NCBI RefSeq assembly: GCF_014841215.1
Contig: NZ_JACYTR010000007.1
Location: 115,856 to 179,855 of the forward strand
Direction of reading: 5' to 3'
From: Pseudomarimonas arenosa
GTDB taxonomy: Bacteria > Pseudomonadota > Gammaproteobacteria > Xanthomonadales > Xanthomonadaceae
DNA: 64,000 nt
The position numbers and the translations under genes are program-made. A model generated the notes under the pieces. That model was not told where the DNA came from and did no database searches. It saw only the letters and a list, made by a program, of their open reading frames with translations. Below, piece after piece: positions 19,250 to 31,420 of this stretch. The first letter of the stretch is position 1, and each line of letters opens with the position of its first letter.

Positions 19250-22200
19250 ATGAGCGATGGGCAAGTGCGGGGTCTTTACGACCCGCGATTCGAGCACGAC
19301 AGCTGCGGCTTTGGGCTGATCGCGCAAATCGATTCCAAGGCCAGCCGTTGGCTGGTCGAGACCGCGGTGTCGGCGTTGGCGCGCCTCAACCATCGCGGTG
19401 CAGTTGCCGCCGATGGCATCACCGGCGATGGCTGCGGCTTGCTGATTCATCGTCCCGAAGCCTATCTGCGTGCGGTGGCCGATAAATCGCGCTATCGCCT
19501 CGGCGGCGTGTTTGCCGCCGGCAATCTGTTTCTACCGCGCGATGGCGAGCAGGCTGCGCGCTGCCGCGACGTGCTGGAAGAGGAGCTGGCGAAACTAGAG
19601 GTTAAAGTCGCTGGTTGGCGACAGCTGCCGACCCGTCCCGAGGTCTGCGGCGAAACTGCCCGCGCCACCCTGCCGCAGGCGATGCAGGTGTTCGTCACGG
19701 GCAGCCCGCCGCTGGATACCCCGGGTCTTGATCGCGCCCTGTTCCTGGCCCGCCGACGCGCCGAACAGCGGCTGGCCGACCTGCCCGAGTTCTATGTCAT
19801 CAGCCTGTCGGCCTATGTGATCGGTTTCAAGGGCATGGTGATGCCCGAGCACCTGCCGGATTTCTATCCCGATTTGGCGCGCGAAGATCTGACCTCCTGC
19901 GCGGTGCTGTTCCATCAGCGCTTCTCCACCAATACTTCGCCGCAATGGAAGCTGGCCCAGCCGTTCCGTTTGCTGGCGCATAACGGCGAGATCAATACCA
20001 TCCAGGGCAATCGCAACTGGATGCAGGCGCGCAGTGCCAAGTGGCGCTCGCCACTGGTCGACCTGCGCGGACTTAACCCCCTGGTCAGCCTATCGGGCTC
20101 TGATTCGCAAAGCCTGGACAACGCGCTTGAAGTACTGATTGCCGGCGGCATGGACATGCTGCAGGCGCTGCGCATCCTGATTCCACCGGCAGCCCATTCG
20201 TTGGAGCAGATGGACCCGGATCTGGCGGCATTTTACGAATACTACGCTTTGCACTCGGAGCCCTGGGACGGGCCGGCCGGTATCGTGTTCATGGATGGAC
20301 GCTATGCCGGCTGCACCTTGGATCGCAACGGCCTGCGTCCGGCGCGCTGGCTGCTGTCGGCCGACAACCATTTCACCGTGGCCTCGGAAACCGGGGTCTG
20401 GGATTGCCCGACCGATCGCGTGGTGGCCAAGGGCCGGCTCGGCCCCGGCGAGATGATGGCCGTGGATCTATACCGCGGCGAGTTGCTCGACTCGCGCGCC
20501 ATCGACAGGATCAATGCCGTGCGCGCGCCCTACAAGCGCTGGCTGAAGTCAGGCGTTCAGTACATTTCGACTGAACTGATCGATCCGGCACTGGCCGCCG
20601 AACCATTCGATCCGGACACCCTGAAGCGCTTCCAGAAGCGCTTTCAGCTGACCCGGGAAGAACGCGAGTCGGTGCTGCGTGTGTTGGCCGAGACCGAGGC
20701 CGAAGCGGTCGGCTCGATGGGCGACGATATTCCAGCCGCCGTGCTGTCCAGTCACGTGCGTCCGCTGTACGATGCGTTCCGCCAGGCCTTTGCCCAGGTC
20801 ACCAACCCGCCAATCGACCCGCTGCGCGAACAGGTGGTGATGAGTCTGGTCACTCAGATCGGTCGCGAGCGCAATATCTTCGAGACCACGCCGGAAAACG
20901 CCAAGCAGATCCTGCTTAACTCGCCGATTCTCTCCCAGCGCAAGTTGCGGCAGATCCTGGCCTCGGATGAACTGGCCCACGCCCACGTGCGAATCGAGCT
21001 GTATTTCCGCGCCGAGGAAGGCCTGGAAGCGGCGATTCGGCGCATCCAGGCACAGGCCGAACAGGCGGTGCGCGATGGCGCCGCGGTGATTCTGCTGTCC
21101 GATCGCTATCCGCCGACCGACAGCATGCTGGCCGTGCATGCCCTGCTCGCCACCGGCGCCGTGCATCGACACCTGGTCGATACCGGCCTGCGTTGCGACT
21201 GCAACCTGATCATCGAAACCGGCACTGCCCGCGATCCGCATCATTTCGCCTGCCTGCTCGGCTTTGGCGCCACCGCGGTGTATCCGTATCTGGCCTATCA
21301 AACCCTGTTCGATATGGGCCGCAATGGACTGATCAAGAACCACGAGGGCGAGCAAAGCGAAATCGGCCGCAGTTACCGGCGTGGGATCAAGAAAGGCCTG
21401 CTGAAGATCCTGTCGAAGATGGGCATTAGCTCGATCTCCAGCTACCGCGGTGCGCAGCTGTTCGAGATCGTCGGTCTGGCGCCGGACGTGGTCGACCTTT
21501 GCTTCCGCGACACGCCTTCGCGCATCGGCGGCGCCTCCTTCGATGATCTGCAGGAAGACGCCGCCATCCTGGCCTCGCAGGCCTCCGACTCGGTGGCCCC
21601 ACTGGACCCCGGCGGCCTGCTGAAATTCATGCATGGCGGCGAGTACCACATGTACAACCCGCAGGTGGTGCAAGGCCTGCAACGTGCGGTCAAGACCGGC
21701 GACTGGGCCGACTGGAAAGCCTATGCCGACCACGTCAATGGCCGACCACCCTCGGCCCTGCGCGATCTGATGAAGCTGAAGCCGCGTGGCGCGGCGCTGA
21801 AACTCGATGATGTGGAACCGATCGAGGCCATTTTGCCGCGCTTTGATTCAGCCGGCATGAGCCTTGGCGCGCTGTCGCCGGAAGCGCACGAAGCGCTGGC
21901 GATCGCCATGAATCGACTCGGTGGGCGCAGCAATTCCGGTGAAGGCGGCGAAGATCCACTGCGCTATGGCACCGAGAAAAGCTCGAAGATCAAGCAGGTC
22001 GCCTCGGGCCGCTTTGGGGTCACCCCCGAGTATCTGATGAATGCCGAAGTGCTGCAGATCAAGGTGGCCCAGGGCGCCAAACCTGGCGAAGGCGGCCAGC
22101 TACCGGGGCACAAGGTCAATGCGCTGATTGCCCGGCTGCGCTATGCCAAGCCAGGCATCGGCCTGATCAGCCCACCGCCGCATCACGATATCTACTCAAT

Positions 22201-23716
22201 CGAAGACCTGGCTCAGCTGATCTTCGATCTGAAGCAGATCAATCCACAGGCCCTGGTCTCGGTGAAGCTGGTCAGCCATGCTGGCGTGGGCACCATTGCG
22301 GCGGGTGTAGCCAAGTGTTATGCGGATCTGATCACCATTTCCGGTCACGACGGCGGCACCGGCGCCAGCCCGGTGTCCTCGATCCGTTACGCCGGCACGC
22401 CCTGGGAACTCGGGCTTTCAGAAGCGCACCAGACCCTGCGCATCAATGATCTAAGGCAGAAGGTGCGGCTACAGGTCGACGGCGGCTTCAAGACCGGGCT
22501 CGATGTGATCAAGGGCGCCATCCTCGGCGCCGAAAGCTTCGGCTTCGGTACCGCGCCGATGATTGCGCTGGGCTGCAAGTATCTGCGCATTTGCCATCTG
22601 AACAATTGTGCCACCGGCGTCGCGACTCAGGATGAGCGGCTGCGCGAGGCCCACTTCACCGGCCTGCCGGAGCGGGCGATGAACTTCTTCCGCCTGCTGG
22701 CCGAAGAGGTGCGTCACTGGCTGGCGGAACTCGGTGTAGCGAGTTTGGCGGACATCATCGGTCGCACCGATCTGCTGGAACTATTGCCCGGCACCACGCC
22801 CAGACAGCACAAACTGGACCTCAGCCCGTTGCTGTCGAATGCCGGACTCGCCACCAGCAGCTCGAACTACTGCATCGATGCGCGCAACCCGCCACGCGAC
22901 TCCGGCGCGCTGAATGGCCGCATGCTGGAGGATATGGCCGAGGCCATCGAGTCGCAGAATGGCGGCGAGTTCTACTATCCCATCCACAACCATGATCGTT
23001 CGGTGGGCGCCCGCGTCTCCGGCGCGATTGCCCAGCGCTGGGGCAACCTCGGCATGAGCGAAGCCCCCATCACCGCCCGTTTCACCGGCGCAGCGGGGCA
23101 GAGTTTCGGCGCCTGGAATGCCGGCGGCCTGCATCTGTATCTGGAAGGCGATGCCAATGACGGCGTCGGCAAGGGCATGGCCGGCGGCCGCATCGTAGTC
23201 GCCCCCCCGCTTAACTCTCGGTTTGAAGCGAGGGAAGCGGCGATCATGGGCAATGCCTGCCTGTACGGCGCCACCGGCGGCGAACTGTTTGCCGCCGGCC
23301 GCGCCGGCGAGCGCTTCGCGGTGCGCAACTCCGGCGCCACCGCGGTCATCGAGGGCGCCGGCGACCATTGCTGCGAGTACATGACCGGCGGCGTGGTGGC
23401 GGTGCTCGGCCGCACCGGCCTCAACTTCGGCGCCGGCTTCACCGGCGGCTTCGCCTATGTGCTCGATACCGAACGCGACTTCGTCGATCGCTACAACCAC
23501 GAACTTGTCGACATCACCCGGATGAAGCCCGAAGGCATGGAGCACTATATCCATCATCTGCGTGACCTGATCCAACGCCATGTTCAGGAAACCGGCAGCG
23601 CCTGGGGCCAGCTCCTGGTCAGCGAATTCCGCGACTACGTCAACAAGTTCTGGCTGGTGAAGCCGAAGGCGGCCAGCCTGGCGTCCCTGGTGGATTCGCT
23701 GCGGAGGGCGGCATGA
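19250..23716 (+). CDS. gltB: Glutamate synthase, large (alpha) subunit
   Basis: Makes glutamate from glutamine and 2-oxoglutarate with GltD, the main route of ammonium assimilation together with glutamine synthetase. The 1488-residue protein has an N-terminal class II glutaminase domain (HDSCGFGLIAQ; Cys19 is the expected nucleophile after removal of a short propeptide), a central domain, the FMN-binding barrel (GEGGEDPLRYG; ISGHDGGTGASP), the 3Fe-4S cysteine cluster GCKYLRICHLNNC, and a C-terminal beta-helix rich in Gly (GAGFTGGFAYVLD). Start ATG 19250 has AGGAGG immediately upstream. gltD follows after 261 bp filled with inverted repeats. Confidence 0.97.
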   Translation: MSDGQVRGLYDPRFEHDSCGFGLIAQIDSKASRWLVETAVSALARLNHRGAVAADGITGDGCGLLIHRPEAYLRAVADKSRYRLGGVFAAGNLFLPRDGEQAARCRDVLEEELAKLEVKVAGWRQLPTRPEVCGETARATLPQAMQVFVTGSPPLDTPGLDRALFLARRRAEQRLADLPEFYVISLSAYVIGFKGMVMPEHLPDFYPDLAREDLTSCAVLFHQRFSTNTSPQWKLAQPFRLLAHNGEINTIQGNRNWMQARSAKWRSPLVDLRGLNPLVSLSGSDSQSLDNALEVLIAGGMDMLQALRILIPPAAHSLEQMDPDLAAFYEYYALHSEPWDGPAGIVFMDGRYAGCTLDRNGLRPARWLLSADNHFTVASETGVWDCPTDRVVAKGRLGPGEMMAVDLYRGELLDSRAIDRINAVRAPYKRWLKSGVQYISTELIDPALAAEPFDPDTLKRFQKRFQLTREERESVLRVLAETEAEAVGSMGDDIPAAVLSSHVRPLYDAFRQAFAQVTNPPIDPLREQVVMSLVTQIGRERNIFETTPENAKQILLNSPILSQRKLRQILASDELAHAHVRIELYFRAEEGLEAAIRRIQAQAEQAVRDGAAVILLSDRYPPTDSMLAVHALLATGAVHRHLVDTGLRCDCNLIIETGTARDPHHFACLLGFGATAVYPYLAYQTLFDMGRNGLIKNHEGEQSEIGRSYRRGIKKGLLKILSKMGISSISSYRGAQLFEIVGLAPDVVDLCFRDTPSRIGGASFDDLQEDAAILASQASDSVAPLDPGGLLKFMHGGEYHMYNPQVVQGLQRAVKTGDWADWKAYADHVNGRPPSALRDLMKLKPRGAALKLDDVEPIEAILPRFDSAGMSLGALSPEAHEALAIAMNRLGGRSNSGEGGEDPLRYGTEKSSKIKQVASGRFGVTPEYLMNAEVLQIKVAQGAKPGEGGQLPGHKVNALIARLRYAKPGIGLISPPPHHDIYSIEDLAQLIFDLKQINPQALVSVKLVSHAGVGTIAAGVAKCYADLITISGHDGGTGASPVSSIRYAGTPWELGLSEAHQTLRINDLRQKVRLQVDGGFKTGLDVIKGAILGAESFGFGTAPMIALGCKYLRICHLNNCATGVATQDERLREAHFTGLPERAMNFFRLLAEEVRHWLAELGVASLADIIGRTDLLELLPGTTPRQHKLDLSPLLSNAGLATSSSNYCIDARNPPRDSGALNGRMLEDMAEAIESQNGGEFYYPIHNHDRSVGARVSGAIAQRWGNLGMSEAPITARFTGAAGQSFGAWNAGGLHLYLEGDANDGVGKGMAGGRIVVAPPLNSRFEAREAAIMGNACLYGATGGELFAAGRAGERFAVRNSGATAVIEGAGDHCCEYMTGGVVAVLGRTGLNFGAGFTGGFAYVLDTERDFVDRYNHELVDITRMKPEGMEHYIHHLRDLIQRHVQETGSAWGQLLVSEFRDYVNKFWLVKPKAASLASLVDSLRRAA

Positions 23717-23726
23717 TGGTGAAGCC

Positions 23727-25396
<1,670 letters not shown>

Positions 25397-25429
25397 TTCG
25401 CACGGCTGCTGTCGACCCGAAACGGACCG

Positions 25430-26040
25430 AAGGGCGGGTGAGAGTCCGAGGGCTGTAGCGATGGAATCGCCTTGACGCACCCTGAGCCCGTCGAAGGGTG
25501 CCTCACCTAAGCGAGCCCTGAAGGTGACCACGCGAACATTGAGGTTGCAGTGCTGGGTCGGCTGGCTTCGACAAGCTCAGCCAGCGTGGCGGCGACCCGT
25601 ACCCGAAGCGGACGATGGCCTGCCCTATTCGCATTGAGAGACCGCCCGAAGGGCGATTAAGAGTCCGAGGGCGGTAGCGATGGAATCGCCTTGACGCACC
25701 CTGAGCTTGTCGAAGGGTGCCTCACCGAAGCGAGCCCTGAAGGTGACCACGCGAGCATTGAGGTTGCAGTGCTGGGTCGGCTGGCTTCGACAAGCTCAGC
25801 CAGCGTGGCGGCGACCCGTACCCGAAGCGGACGATGGCTTGCCCTGTTCGCACTGAGAGACAGCCCGAAAGGCGGATAAGAGTCCGAGGGCGGTAGCGAT
25901 GGAATCGCCTTGACGCACCCTGAGCTTGTCGAAGGGTGCCTCAGCGAAGCGAGCCCTGAAGGTGTCCACGCGAGCATTGAGGTTGCAGTGCTGGGTCGGC
26001 TGGCTTCGACAAGCTCAGCCAGCGTGGCGGCGACCCGAAG
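25430..26040. repeat. 219-bp tandem repeat, about 2.8 copies
   Basis: The word ATGGAATCGCCTTGACGCAC recurs at 25461, 25680 and 25899, an exact 219-bp period; copies differ by a few substitutions (for example CCCGTCGAAG versus CTTGTCGAAG). Each unit holds the inverted pair CTGAGCTTGTCGAAG and CTTCGACAAGCTCAG about 90 bp apart, a widespread REP-like motif. 219 is a multiple of three, so small open frames persist, but they have no coding character. The array ends about 8 bp before the stop codon of the convergent S9 peptidase gene. Confidence 0.92.
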
Positions 26041-26047
26041 ATCCTCC

Positions 26048-28090
26048 CTACAACTTGCTATGGCGGTTGAGGAATTGGCTAAGTTCGGGCGAGGGCGCTT
26101 GCAGGCGGCCGCCCAGGTGTTGCTGGGCGGCGCGTTCGGCGAGGTAGATCAGGGCTTCGGCGCTGAGCTTGTTGTCGGGGCCGTGACCGGCCTCGGGGTC
26201 GATCAGCAGGCTGACCGGTTTGCCGGCCTGTTTCAGCCCCGCGGCGTAGCGGACGATGCTGTTAAGTGGCACGCGATCGTCGCGGGCGCCGGCCCAGAGC
26301 AGAACGTCGGCTTGCAGCTTATCCAGATGCTTGAGCGGGGCATCCTGACGCAGTCGTTCGGCATGTTCGGCGCTGTCGTGCAACCCGTAGTGGCGCAAAT
26401 GGATCTCGGCCGGCGGGCCGTCTTCGGGTAAGCCGCCGCTGTCTTCGCGGCCGATCCCGGTCATCACCCAGCCCATATCCACCGGCGCGGCACTGGCATA
26501 GGCGAAGCGAAACCGCTGCGGGTGATGACTGACCGCCAGCAGGCTGGCGTAGCCACCGAAACTGTGTCCCATCACCGCCTGTTTGCCGGCGTCGCCGATT
26601 CCCTGGGCGAGCAGATAGTCCATGCCCTCGATGATGTCGGCCAGTACGCGGCCGTTGCCGAACTCGCCCTCGGCCGAATGCAGGTAGCGCTGCCCATAGC
26701 CAGTCGATCCACGAAAGTTGGGCTGGAACACGATATGGCCGCGATTGACCAGCAATTGCACGTAGGGATCGAAGCGATCACGGTCACGGTTGAACGGGCC
26801 GCCATGGATCATGGCGATCAGACCGGCTTGGCCCAGCGGCAGGCCGCGTGGCAGGTAAACATAGCCGTGCAGCAAGCGGCCATCGCTTGCTGGATAATGC
26901 AGCGGAATGGCATCGACCAGAGCTTTAGCCTGCAGATCCACTGCAGCTGCCAGTTCTGGCAGCAGCGGCTGCAGTTGCGGCTCGCCTTGTCGATACAGGA
27001 AGAGCTTGTCCTGTGGCCAGTCGGCGCGGGCGGCGCGCAGCAGCCAGGTCCGACCGTCGGCACTGGCCTCGATGCTCAGGTTGGCGCGCCCAATCTGCCG
27101 CTGCCAGCGCTGCAGGCGGTGCGCCATCTCGGGGTCGCGTGCGTGCCAGATCCGTCGAGCCGGATGATAAGCAAGCGCCCGCCACTCACCGTCGGCTGCG
27201 TGCAGCGCGGCGGCGACATCGGCAATGCCCGCTGGATCCTGATGTTCGAGGGTCCAGCGCCCGGCCTGCCAGCGGCGCAGCGAGGAGCGGTCGTCGCCTT
27301 GCTGGCTGACCACCCAAAGCACGCTGAAATCGGCTGTGCTGGCGCTCAACATACATCGCTCCGAGCCGCGGCAGCGCAGCAATTCCTCGCTGCGCTCGGG
27401 CTGATGACGACGCACCACCGTGTCGTAGTCGACGCCCTCATAGCCGGCACTGAAGCGCAGCTCGCCTGCGGCATCAAGCAACACGCCACGTAAGGACTGA
27501 TCGCCTGACCAGATCAACTCGGTGTTTGCCGCGGCATCGATTCGCAGATAGCGGTACTGCCAACCGTCCTTGTCTGGCACTTTCTCCTGCAACAGGGCGT
27601 AGCCGTGCGCTCGGGGATCCACTCCCCAATAGCGTGGATGGCGCTCGCTCTGCCATTTGTACAGCCGGCGAAGTTGTCCGCTTTGGCTCTCGAACACGGC
27701 CAGGCCCAACGGGTCGGCCAACCAGAGTCGGGCACCATCGCCTGACCAGTCGAAGCTCAGGCCGCGCGCCTCGCTCAGCAGGCGTCGTCGCACAGGTTCT
27801 TTCTTGTCGCCTGCATCCAGACGCAGCAGCCACAACTCGCTGGCGTCGTCTTGCTGCTGCGAATAGACCAGATGTCGCCCGTCCGGCGCTAGCCGGCTCT
27901 GGCCCAAGCGCCCGCCGCGTTCCAGCGCGTGGCGTTCGAGCAAGGCCGGCCGCTCGGCCGCCTCGGCCTCTACACGCGCGGCCTGCAGCTCTTCGGCGCT
28001 TTGTTTGATCGGATCACTCGCTGCGGCCTGCGCTGCGGCAAACAGCAGGACCAGGGCGCATAGCTGTCGCTGCACATGTACTGAACACAT
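26048..28090 (-). CDS. Secreted S9 family (prolyl oligopeptidase-type) peptidase
   Basis: The 680-residue protein has a signal peptide (CALVLLFAAAQAAAS), a beta-propeller-like N-terminal half, and a C-terminal alpha/beta hydrolase with the nucleophile motif GHSFGGYAS (Ser510), the acid in GARDDRVPLN and the His in PEAGHGPDN. It is expected to cleave short peptides in the periplasm or outside the cell, as in the S9C group. Last gene of a minus-strand operon; its start follows the membrane-protein stop by 3 bp, so a functional link with the ABC system is likely. The far side borders the 219-bp repeat array. Confidence 0.92.
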   Translation of the reverse strand: MCSVHVQRQLCALVLLFAAAQAAASDPIKQSAEELQAARVEAEAAERPALLERHALERGGRLGQSRLAPDGRHLVYSQQQDDASELWLLRLDAGDKKEPVRRRLLSEARGLSFDWSGDGARLWLADPLGLAVFESQSGQLRRLYKWQSERHPRYWGVDPRAHGYALLQEKVPDKDGWQYRYLRIDAAANTELIWSGDQSLRGVLLDAAGELRFSAGYEGVDYDTVVRRHQPERSEELLRCRGSERCMLSASTADFSVLWVVSQQGDDRSSLRRWQAGRWTLEHQDPAGIADVAAALHAADGEWRALAYHPARRIWHARDPEMAHRLQRWQRQIGRANLSIEASADGRTWLLRAARADWPQDKLFLYRQGEPQLQPLLPELAAAVDLQAKALVDAIPLHYPASDGRLLHGYVYLPRGLPLGQAGLIAMIHGGPFNRDRDRFDPYVQLLVNRGHIVFQPNFRGSTGYGQRYLHSAEGEFGNGRVLADIIEGMDYLLAQGIGDAGKQAVMGHSFGGYASLLAVSHHPQRFRFAYASAAPVDMGWVMTGIGREDSGGLPEDGPPAEIHLRHYGLHDSAEHAERLRQDAPLKHLDKLQADVLLWAGARDDRVPLNSIVRYAAGLKQAGKPVSLLIDPEAGHGPDNKLSAEALIYLAERAAQQHLGGRLQAPSPELSQFLNRHSKL

Positions 28091-28093
28091 CGC

Positions 28094-29929
28094 TCAGCTC
28101 GCCGATGGGCCGGCCGGGCGGCCGGGCTCGAGACAGATCAGGCTGATCAGGGCAGGCAGGCCAAACAGGCCGCAGTTCAGCAACCAGAAGCCGCGCCGAC
28201 CGCGACTCGCCGTACTGCCACGCAGGTAACCCCAGGCCAGCAGGGTCGACAACAGCATCAGACTCAGTGCCAGCAGATGAAAGCCTTTGAGCTCAGGCCA
28301 CACCTCGCGGTTCAACGGATAGCTGAGCCCCTTCTCCATCGCCTGGTCGGGCCATTCGGAGAACGCATGCAGCAGGGGTGAGTACCACCAACTGACCCGA
28401 GAGTAGGCGGAAAAATCGGCCTGCAGCGGACGCTCGGCAATCACGCTGATCTGATCCTGCGCGTCGATCAGACTGATCTGCTGCCAGGGCTGGGCGATGC
28501 GCGAGTAGCGGGTAAAGCCAACCTGGCGTGTGCCCTCGCCGTACAGCTGTGAGACCAGCCAGCCCTCCATCAGACGGGCCACCACCACTCCTTCCAGCAG
28601 GCGCACTTCGTCGGCCAGCGGCATGGCCCAGTCGAGCTCAGGCGGCTCGAAACGCTGCGCCGCCTCGCGTCGCTGATGGAACACGAGCAGGCGCTGATTG
28701 GTCAGCACCAGCCAGCGATCGAGCTGCTGATCGGGGGCATCGACGAAGCGTTCGCCGAGCCCCAGACGGATCCACTCGTACTGCCGCTGTTCGATCGGGT
28801 CGATTCGATACAGCACCGAGGGCGTCAGCAGATAACCCTGATGGCTGGCGAAGGGCACCTCGGCGAACGGGGTGCGGTCGCCCGCGCCGCCGACCCCCCA
28901 CCAGCCGCGTTCGCGGCCGCTTTGCGGATCGCGACCGTGGAACAGCATGTGATCGTGACTGAAGCGCCACACGGTCTGCCGCTCTTCATCCCACCAGCTG
29001 GTCGGCATGTTGAGCTCGGCCACCTGATGGCGCAGCGGAAAGCGGCTCAGATTGGGGCCGATGCGCACCGGCTCCAGCAAGGGCACTTCGCTGGCCCAGC
29101 CACTGGCCCGCGGGTCGGCGCTGGCAGTCAGCCCCATCACCAACTCTTCGGCTGGCTCGGCCCGCATCACCTCGATCACACCGCCTTCTGGGGGAAAGTC
29201 CGTGTTAAGGGGGTCGGTGCCAGCCACGATGGTGACAATCAGCCAGAGCATCTGGCCAATCGCAAAGGTCACCATGAAGGCTCCCAACTGCAGGGGCAGA
29301 GCGGTAAGCAGCAGATCCCACCAACGCTCGATCGGTGCCTCACGATTGGCACGAAAGCCGCTGCTGGCGATCCACAGCAGCCAGGCCAGAGCCACACCTA
29401 CCGGCAGCAGCAGCCACCAGGCCGAGATCAGATGCAGACTCATGGCCATGGGCGCCACCGCGGCCAACAGGGCCAGCCGGCGCCGACTGCAACACGCATA
29501 GGCGCCGCCCAGCCAGGCCATAGCGCTGTAGGCCAGCAGGTGCATCGAGCCCAGGTAGTGACGGCTCTCCACCAACTGCGTACTCAGCAGATCGAGAGCG
29601 AGCAGGAACAGCAACTGCGGCAGAGCAATCAGGGTCGCCAGCAGGAGGCCGGCGGAGCCGGCCAGGGCGAGGAAGATTTGTCGTGGAGGAAGCGGCCGAT
29701 GCAGCAACCATAACCACTGGCTTGGCTTGCGATAGCTGCCGACCTGTAGCACACCCAGGATCAAACCCAGCAGACAGTACAAGGCCCAGATCGGCTGTGC
29801 CTCGAAATAGCTCAAGGCCAGCAAGTTGGTCGTGCGATTGAGGAATAGCAGGGCCAGCAAGTGCAGGCTAGCGCCGATCAGGGCCAGACGGCTGAAGCGC
29901 CGCCACTCAGACAACATGAGATCTTTCAT
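28094..29929 (-). CDS. Large membrane protein, putative ABC permease partner
   Basis: 611 residues. The first 235 contain about six hydrophobic helices (for example LALIGASLHLLALLFLNRT and LLLATLIALPQLLFLLALDL), then a soluble section of some 300 residues (about 240-545) with aromatic-rich beta-like segments, and two more helices at the C-terminus (LLALSLMLLSTLLAWGYL; GLFGLPALISLICL). No family recognised from sequence alone. It starts 9 bp after the ABC ATPase gene and ends 3 bp before the S9 peptidase gene, so it is most simply the membrane subunit of that transporter. The soluble section is unusual for a permease and could be an external sensor or substrate-handling domain. Confidence 0.75.
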   Translation of the reverse strand: MKDLMLSEWRRFSRLALIGASLHLLALLFLNRTTNLLALSYFEAQPIWALYCLLGLILGVLQVGSYRKPSQWLWLLHRPLPPRQIFLALAGSAGLLLATLIALPQLLFLLALDLLSTQLVESRHYLGSMHLLAYSAMAWLGGAYACCSRRRLALLAAVAPMAMSLHLISAWWLLLPVGVALAWLLWIASSGFRANREAPIERWWDLLLTALPLQLGAFMVTFAIGQMLWLIVTIVAGTDPLNTDFPPEGGVIEVMRAEPAEELVMGLTASADPRASGWASEVPLLEPVRIGPNLSRFPLRHQVAELNMPTSWWDEERQTVWRFSHDHMLFHGRDPQSGRERGWWGVGGAGDRTPFAEVPFASHQGYLLTPSVLYRIDPIEQRQYEWIRLGLGERFVDAPDQQLDRWLVLTNQRLLVFHQRREAAQRFEPPELDWAMPLADEVRLLEGVVVARLMEGWLVSQLYGEGTRQVGFTRYSRIAQPWQQISLIDAQDQISVIAERPLQADFSAYSRVSWWYSPLLHAFSEWPDQAMEKGLSYPLNREVWPELKGFHLLALSLMLLSTLLAWGYLRGSTASRGRRGFWLLNCGLFGLPALISLICLEPGRPAGPSAS

Positions 29930-29938
29930 AGAGCTTCC

Positions 29939-30892
<954 letters not shown>

Positions 30893-30917
30893 TTTCAATC
30901 CTTGGGTCCAGGCCCAA

Positions 30918-31328
30918 TCAGGCCGAACGGCGCTGGAGACATGGCGAAAGTGCTTGTTCAAGTTGACCAAGCACGTCTTCCAGTGGATAGCCCAACCCGA
31001 CCACCTCGGCGACGAAACCCTCCACTGCCTGGGACAGCCGCCGCTTGCGCTCGGCCGACGACAAGCGCTGACGGGGCGCGGCGACGAACAGGCCGAGGCC
31101 TTGACGAGCGTCCAGCCAGCCTTCCTGACTCAGCTCACCGTACGCCTTGGCCACCGTGTTCGGATTGACTGCCAGCTGCTGCGCCAGGGCGCGCACACTG
31201 GGCAACTGAGCGCCAACCTCGAATTCGCCACTGGCGATCGCGCGGCGAATACCATCGCTGATCTGGCGCACGATCGGGCGCGGATCGGCGGCGCTGAGCT
31301 GCAAAAAAAGCGGAACGGTGCGTGACAT
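30918..31328 (-). CDS. GntR family (YtrA-type) transcriptional regulator
   Basis: A short 136-residue regulator: an N-terminal winged helix (PIVRQISDGIRRAIASGEF, LPSVRALAQQLAVNPNTVAKAY) followed only by a short helical dimerisation tail, the build of the YtrA subfamily. First gene of an operon with an ABC ATPase, a membrane protein and an S9 peptidase. A perfect palindrome 11 bp upstream of its ATG is a likely operator, so negative autoregulation is probable. The upstream open frame beyond ATG 31328 runs through that palindrome and is not used. Confidence 0.92.
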   Translation of the reverse strand: MSRTVPLFLQLSAADPRPIVRQISDGIRRAIASGEFEVGAQLPSVRALAQQLAVNPNTVAKAYGELSQEGWLDARQGLGLFVAAPRQRLSSAERKRRLSQAVEGFVAEVVGLGYPLEDVLGQLEQALSPCLQRRSA

Positions 31329-31339
31329 GCGTGTACCTG

Positions 31340-31362
31340 CTGTACTATGTGCGCTAGTACAG
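31340..31362. promoter_or_regulatory. Likely GntR operator
   Basis: Perfect inverted repeat CTGTACTA (31340-31347), 7-base spacer, TAGTACAG (31355-31362), ending 11 bp before the GntR ATG. Size and position fit an autoregulatory GntR-type operator. Confidence 0.7.
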
Positions 31363-31420
31363 TAGTGGCGGCGAGAGGCAAATGTCAAGCGGAGCGGCAA
31401 GCGGCTACGCCAGACCCGGC

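Noticed and set aside
25691..26431. Small repeated proteins starting MTHPELVEG
   Set aside because: They are translations of the 219-bp repeat and the antisense of the S9 gene; no ribosome site and REP-like DNA explains them.
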